A DNA stretch of 64,000 bases. It comes from Paenibacillus sacheonensis. GTDB lineage: Bacteria > Bacillota > Bacilli > Paenibacillales > Paenibacillaceae. The stretch spans positions 62,001-126,000 of the forward strand of contig NZ_JAAAMU010000014.1 in NCBI RefSeq assembly GCF_009909195.1, read 5' to 3'. The translations under genes and the position numbers were made by a program. Every line of letters begins with the position of its first letter. Within the stretch, counting starts at the first letter, position 1. The notes under the pieces were generated by a model that saw only the letters and a list, made by a program, of their open reading frames with translations, was not told where the DNA came from and did no database searches. Positions 59,905-64,000 of the stretch are shown here, piece after piece.

Positions 59905-60447
59905 ATGAAAACACTCGTCATCGTAGCACACCCGAACCTGGAATCATCCAATTGGAACAAAGCATGGGTCGAAGAATTGAAGAAGAACGGCGACATTACC
60001 ATCCATGAATTGTACAAGGAATATCCAAGCAAGAACATCGACGTGAAGCGCGAACAACAGCTCGTCGAAGCGCATGACCGCATTATTTTCCAATATCCGC
60101 TCTACTGGTACAACATGCCGCCGCTGCTGAAACAATGGTTCGACGACGTGCTGCTGTACAATTGGGCATACGGTCCCGAAGCGACGGCGACGACGGGCAA
60201 AGAAATCGGAGTTGCCATCTCGACGTACGGCACTGCGGAGTCCTACCAGCCGACGGGATCCAACCGTCTGACGCTGGAACAAATTTTGGCGCCGGTTCAA
60301 GCCAGCGCGCGCTTCATCAGCGCCGTGTACCTGCCGCACTTCTCGGTCAACGACACGTCCGACGTGACGCCCGAGCGTTTGGCGCAGAGCAGCAAAGCGT
60401 ACGTCAATCATATCTTGTCGGTTAAACCGGCGGTGGAGGCAAAATGA
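59905..60447 (+). CDS. NAD(P)H-dependent flavin oxidoreductase (KefF/quinone reductase-like)
   Basis: A 180-residue flavodoxin-like-fold enzyme. It begins MKTLVIVAHPNLESSNWNKA (the FMN phosphate-binding loop) and has FQYPLYWYNMPPLLKQWFDDVL, a signature of the NQO/KefF group. Such enzymes reduce quinones or azo compounds with NAD(P)H. Its stop overlaps the next start (ATGA), so it is co-translated with the DsbA-like gene. Confidence 0.92.
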   Translation: MKTLVIVAHPNLESSNWNKAWVEELKKNGDITIHELYKEYPSKNIDVKREQQLVEAHDRIIFQYPLYWYNMPPLLKQWFDDVLLYNWAYGPEATATTGKEIGVAISTYGTAESYQPTGSNRLTLEQILAPVQASARFISAVYLPHFSVNDTSDVTPERLAQSSKAYVNHILSVKPAVEAK

Positions 60448-61076
60448 AGGACGTAACGATCGACGTTTATATGGATACGGTATGTCCTTGGTGCCGAATG
60501 GGCGATGCGAGCCTGAGAGCCGCGCTGAAGGAACTGCCGGAAGGCACGAACGCCGTTATTCGCTATCATGCGTATCAGCTGAATCCCGGCATCCGCAAGG
60601 AAGGCGAGGACTATCGGAAGGTCATGATCGGGCGTTTGGGCGGAGAGGCGCAATTTCAAGCCAGAATGAAACAATATAATCAGACCGGTTCGCAGTTCGG
60701 ATTGAATTACAATATGGATCTGGTGAAGTATACTCCCAATTCCGTGTTGTCGCACCAACTGATCGCGATTACGCCGAAGCATCTGCAATCGCAGCTCCTC
60801 GAGCGTTTATATACGGCTTATTTCGAAGAAGGCGCGAATCTCGGCGATGTGGACGAACTCGTGAAAATCGCGCAAGCGAGCGGGGTTACGAACGATCCCG
60901 AGGCAACCAAGCAGCGGCTTCTCCAAGGAGAAGGACTTGATAAAGTGGATGAGGGGCAGCGAGACGCGCAGAAGCTTGGCATCCGGGGCGTGCCTTACTA
61001 TATCGTCAACGATAAGGATGCATTGACGGGCCTGCAGTCGCCTGCCGATCTGATCAGCGCATTCAAGCGGCAATAA
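60444..61076 (+). CDS. DsbA-family oxidoreductase, FrnE-like
   Basis: A 210-residue cytosolic thioredoxin-fold protein. The active site is DTVCPWCRMG, the cis-proline loop is RGVPYYIVNDK, and an all-helical insert lies between, as in FrnE/2-hydroxychromene isomerase-like DsbA proteins. No signal peptide. The ATG at 60444 overlaps the previous stop. It may transfer electrons or isomerise small molecules in the oxidoreductase cluster. Confidence 0.92.
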   Translation: MKDVTIDVYMDTVCPWCRMGDASLRAALKELPEGTNAVIRYHAYQLNPGIRKEGEDYRKVMIGRLGGEAQFQARMKQYNQTGSQFGLNYNMDLVKYTPNSVLSHQLIAITPKHLQSQLLERLYTAYFEEGANLGDVDELVKIAQASGVTNDPEATKQRLLQGEGLDKVDEGQRDAQKLGIRGVPYYIVNDKDALTGLQSPADLISAFKRQ

Positions 61077-61144
61077 GAGGCTGCCGGAATACTATCGAAT
61101 AGCGGTTTCGAACAATAATCATACCACCAAGGAGCGATTATAAA

Positions 61145-61879
61145 ATGAGCATTCAAGGGAAAGCATATGTCATCACGGGCGGCAGCAGCGGTCTTGGCAA
61201 AGCCATGGCGGCAGAAATCGTGAAGCGCGGCGGAAATGTCGTCATCAACGGACGCCGCGAACAAGCGTTGGCGGATGCGGCGAAGGATATCGATCCGACA
61301 GGCCAGCACGTGCATACCGTAGCGGGCGATGTCGCGGAGCCTTCAGTCGCGCAGCGCCTGGTCGACGAAGCATTGGCCAAATTCGGCCGCATCGATACGC
61401 TGATCAACAATGCGGGCATCTTCATCGCGAAGCCGTTCACGGAGTACACCGAAGAAGATTTCGCGAGATACATGGGCACGAACGTGGTCGGCTTCTTCCA
61501 TCTGACGCAGCGCGCGCTTGTGCAAATGCTGAAACAAGGCACGGGCCATGTCGTCAGCATCACGACAAGCCTGACGGATTCGCCGACGGAGCAAGTGCCT
61601 TCCGCGCTTGCCAACTTGACGAAGGGCGGCCTGAACTCCACCACAAAAGCGCTGGCGATCGAGTATGCGAAACGCGGCATCCGCGTGAACGCCGTGTCGC
61701 CTGGCGTTATCAAAACGCCGATGCATGCGCCTGAAACGCATGAATTTCTGGCACAGCTCCACCCGATGGGACGCATGGGGGAGGAGCAGGAGATCGTCGA
61801 AGCGGTGCTTTACTTGGATTCGGCGAAGTTCGTAACGGGAGAAATTCTACACGTAGACGGAGGCCAAAGCGCGGGCTAA
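61145..61879 (+). CDS. SDR-family oxidoreductase lacking the catalytic tyrosine
   Basis: A 244-residue short-chain dehydrogenase. TGGSSGLGKAMAAEI is the cofactor loop and NNAGIFIAKPF the conserved strand. Where YxxxK is expected the sequence reads ALANLTKGG, so the lysine stays but alanine replaces the tyrosine. VNAVSPGVIKTPMH and LHVDGGQSAG close the fold normally. It sits 68 bases after the DsbA-like gene in the same cluster. Its family membership is sure; its chemistry is not. Confidence 0.9.
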   Translation: MSIQGKAYVITGGSSGLGKAMAAEIVKRGGNVVINGRREQALADAAKDIDPTGQHVHTVAGDVAEPSVAQRLVDEALAKFGRIDTLINNAGIFIAKPFTEYTEEDFARYMGTNVVGFFHLTQRALVQMLKQGTGHVVSITTSLTDSPTEQVPSALANLTKGGLNSTTKALAIEYAKRGIRVNAVSPGVIKTPMHAPETHEFLAQLHPMGRMGEEQEIVEAVLYLDSAKFVTGEILHVDGGQSAG

Positions 61880-61958
61880 ACGAAGCCGCATTGGTGCCGT
61901 ATCGCAGTATGAACAAGACTGGGCATCTGCATCTAACGGTGCCAACGCTATCAATAGC

Positions 61959-61996
61959 AAGGAAGCGGTCGCCAGCTCGGCGACCGCTTCCTTTTT
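61959..61996 (+). terminator. Terminator of the redox cluster
   Basis: AAGGAAGCGGTCGCC / GGCGACCGCTTCCTT strong stem followed by TTT. Confidence 0.95.
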
Positions 61997-62020
61997 CGTT
62001 GCCGCGTTTGCTCGAATGGA

Positions 62021-62917
62021 TTACATGCTTTTGGCATTCTGCCGGTAAGCGGTCGGGGACATGCCCGTCTTGTGCTTGAAGAGATTCGAGAAGTACTGCG
62101 GGTCATCGTAACCGAGGTGTACGGCAATATCGCCAACTGCCATCTCGGTATCCGAGAGCATCATTTTGGCCATGTCTATTTTTCTCGTCAAGACGTATTG
62201 ATAGATCGTGCTGCCCGCATGCTGCTTGAAGATGCGGCTTAATTGCTTGAAGGAAAGGCCCATATGCCTCGAGAAATCATCCGATCGAAAATCCTCTCCC
62301 ACCAGCCGGTCCAGATAGAGCTTCATTCGGCTCATCACGGGCGAGAAATAGTCGGAATCCTGCCTCAGTCGATGTTGAAGAGCCAGCATGATTTCCGCGC
62401 AGCTCAGTATGAACGTCGTCTGTTCATGAAGCCCTTCGCTTCTAAGCTTAGCCGCCTCGAAGCCTTCGAGAAACAAATGGCCGATCCCGCAGTTCGGAAT
62501 AAAAGAGGTATGCAGCAGATGAAAGGTTTCCAGAAGCGGAAGGCTATTGCCATGGACATTGTACCAATAATAAGTCCAAGGCTCGTTCGAATCCGAAAGG
62601 GCGGTCACCTCATGCCTGCTGTCTTTCCTCAGTATAAAAGCATCGCCCTTCCCTAGGCGTTGCTTCTCCGCGTTCACCTGGATTTCCCCATGTCCGTTTA
62701 TCACATATCCAAGCACGGTAATAGCGGCTTTCTCCCGAATGTTCTTATAAGTCGGCGCGCAGTAGTTGATGCCAACCATAGGTACATATACAGGTAAATC
62801 AGGAGAGTGCGGGAGCGTATGTATGTCGCTGCGCTTATGATGGTTGGCGCCGTGGATTTCTTCTATTTGAGAAATGTCCATTTTCCTCACCCAACCTTCG
62901 TTTTCCTCTATGTTCAT
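62021..62917 (-). CDS. AraC-family transcriptional regulator
   Basis: A 298-residue regulator. The N-terminal half is a cupin-like sugar-sensing domain (VLGYVINGHGEIQVNAEKQRL..DAFILRK). The C-terminal 100 residues are two HTH motifs: FSRHMGLSFKQLSRIFKQHAG and VGDIAVHLGYDDPQYFSNLFK, ending TGMSPTAYRQ. Start is ATG at 62917, with an alternative ATG at 62881. It is divergent from the GH51 gene over about 120 bases and is the natural candidate for its regulator. Confidence 0.93.
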   Translation of the reverse strand: MNIEENEGWVRKMDISQIEEIHGANHHKRSDIHTLPHSPDLPVYVPMVGINYCAPTYKNIREKAAITVLGYVINGHGEIQVNAEKQRLGKGDAFILRKDSRHEVTALSDSNEPWTYYWYNVHGNSLPLLETFHLLHTSFIPNCGIGHLFLEGFEAAKLRSEGLHEQTTFILSCAEIMLALQHRLRQDSDYFSPVMSRMKLYLDRLVGEDFRSDDFSRHMGLSFKQLSRIFKQHAGSTIYQYVLTRKIDMAKMMLSDTEMAVGDIAVHLGYDDPQYFSNLFKHKTGMSPTAYRQNAKSM

Positions 62918-63036
62918 CCGTTCGTGAAGATACTATCATGGATAGGAAGTCTCGTCCAGATTCCACATGAGACGAGTTGAATCGACCCGCACCGGAAGCG
63001 GATGAGGCAGCGACCGACAGGAGGGAGAACTATCCA

Positions 63037-64000
63037 ATGAGCCAGAGAGCGACTATTACCGTCCATACGGATGCGCCATCCAAGCACCGCCTGAACCCGT
63101 ATATCTTCGGGCATTTCGTCGAGGATATCCGGGATCATATGGACGCGATGCTGGCCTTCGCGCTGAAGGACATGGACTTTGAAGATGAAGCCGATGCGCG
63201 CGGCGTATCTTCCGGCTGGCATGCCGTCACGAATGGGAAAAACACCGAATATGCCTTGGAGCCGGCAGCCCCGCGGCATTCCGGCCATAGTCAGCGTATC
63301 CGTATATTTAGCGCGGATCGTTGCTATGGGGGAATCGGGCAGCGCGTCAGCGTGGAGGGCGGCGTGCCGTACCGGGTGACGATCGTTGCGCGCGCTGCCA
63401 TGGATCTTCGGGCAGCCGTGTGCGAGCTGGTTGACCGCGAGTCCGGCGAGCGGCTCGACCGGGCCGAGCTTCAGCTGCGCGGACATCGGTGGGGCGAGTA
63501 TGAACTCGAGCTTACGCCAGCTCGTTCCTGCGAGCGTGCCGAGTTTCGCATTCTGCTCTCCTCGGAGGAAGAGACATGGCGTGACGGAATGGGCTCCGGC
63601 ATGCTCTGGCTGGATCATGCGTCGATGCTTCCCTCGACCAGCATGGGGTATGTGAAGCGCGAGGTCGTTGAGTTGACGCGGCGGTTGAAGCCCGGAATGA
63701 TGCGCATCGCGGGCAATTACATCAGCGCGTATCACTTCGAAGATGCGATCGGTCCCGTACTGGAGCGTCCCAATATGATCAACGAAGCCTGGGGCGGCTG
63801 GACGAACAAATATTTTGGGACGGACGAATTCCTGCAATTTTGCCGCGATACGGATACAGAGCCGCTCATTTGCGTCAATGCCGGTACAGGTACGCCGGAG
63901 GAAGCGGCGGCTTGGCTCGAATATTGCAACGGGGGCGTCGATACGAAGTATGGCGCACTGCGGGCTCGCAATGGCCATCCCGAGCCATACGGCGTCCGGT
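63037..64000 (+). CDS. Alpha-L-arabinofuranosidase, GH51-like (3'-partial)
   Basis: An open frame from ATG 63037 to the window edge, 321 codons. It starts SQRATITVHTDAPSKHRLNP and continues YIFGHFVEDIRD, the GH51 opening. The region up to about residue 210 is the N-terminal beta-domain, then MMRIAGNYISAYHFEDAIGP and CVNAGTGTPEEAAAWLEYCN are GH51 barrel motifs leading to the acid Glu beyond the edge. CAGGAGGGAGAA lies before the start. No signal peptide, so it would act on imported arabino-oligosaccharides. It is divergent from an AraC gene. Confidence 0.87.
   Translation, partial: MSQRATITVHTDAPSKHRLNPYIFGHFVEDIRDHMDAMLAFALKDMDFEDEADARGVSSGWHAVTNGKNTEYALEPAAPRHSGHSQRIRIFSADRCYGGIGQRVSVEGGVPYRVTIVARAAMDLRAAVCELVDRESGERLDRAELQLRGHRWGEYELELTPARSCERAEFRILLSSEEETWRDGMGSGMLWLDHASMLPSTSMGYVKREVVELTRRLKPGMMRIAGNYISAYHFEDAIGPVLERPNMINEAWGGWTNKYFGTDEFLQFCRDTDTEPLICVNAGTGTPEEAAAWLEYCNGGVDTKYGALRARNGHPEPYGVR

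Overview
The window looks like chromosome from a GC-rich, spore-forming Gram-positive of the Paenibacillaceae (Paenibacillus/Cohnella type). The evidence is a gerA-gerB-gerC germinant-receptor operon at the left edge, SLH-domain surface proteins, purine-rich ribosome binding sites with frequent TTG/GTG starts, a GlpP/glpD antitermination unit, and many glycoside hydrolases and two-component systems. No rRNA, tRNA, CRISPR array or complete insertion sequence was seen. Most of the window is ordinary chromosome.

Layout. 0-3.6 kb: germinant receptor operon, its first gene cut by the window edge. 3.6-5.6 kb: an NmrA-type NAD(P)-binding protein and a small secreted SLH-like protein. 5.8-8.6 kb: glpP, then glpD behind a leader with a promoter and a strong terminator hairpin, the expected GlpP target. 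8.6-11.3 kb: a ROK repressor divergent from two half-size chromate-transporter proteins. 11.4-28.7 kb: a 7TM histidine kinase and a response regulator with a BTAD-like output domain, a purine-rich spacer, then one 13.9-kb gene for a surface protein of about 4,626 residues. That protein has three SLH domains, about 24 beta-type repeats of about 88 residues, and about 1,900 residues of alpha-helical hairpin repeats. 28.7-30 kb: two small minus-strand genes. 30-45.8 kb: a mixed region with GH95 and GH43 enzymes, an EamA transporter, an APH-like plus DUF4037 pair, VOC, phytoene-synthase-like and phytoene-desaturase-like proteins, an SPFH protein with a tiny ribbon-helix-helix partner, a dihydrouridine synthase, an alpha/beta hydrolase and an SDR.

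46.1-49.8 kb: a three-gene operon (membrane coiled protein, membrane-anchored solute-binding/VWA protein, TelA-like protein). 49.9-54.2 kb: a small Cys-rich protein, a truncated sugar ABC permease, and an OmpR/HK/lipoprotein operon. 54.4-57.2 kb: a TetR gene with an excellent promoter/operator, followed by a pentapeptide-repeat protein and a class C beta-lactamase-like hydrolase; a second copy of the same 19-bp operator type lies before the pentapeptide gene. 57.5-58.9 kb: GH4 alpha-galactosidase. 59.2-61.9 kb: a promoter whose -35/-10 spacer is filled by a perfect palindrome, then a redox cluster (NIPSNAP, flavodoxin-like reductase, FrnE-like DsbA protein, SDR). 62-64 kb: an AraC regulator divergent from a GH51 arabinofuranosidase cut by the right edge.

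The least ordinary items are the giant SLH protein and its adjacent two-component system, the solute-binding/VWA/TelA operon, the APH-DUF4037 pair, and the two operator architectures at 54.4-55.2 kb and 59.2 kb. Function calls rest on motifs read by eye; no database search was run.
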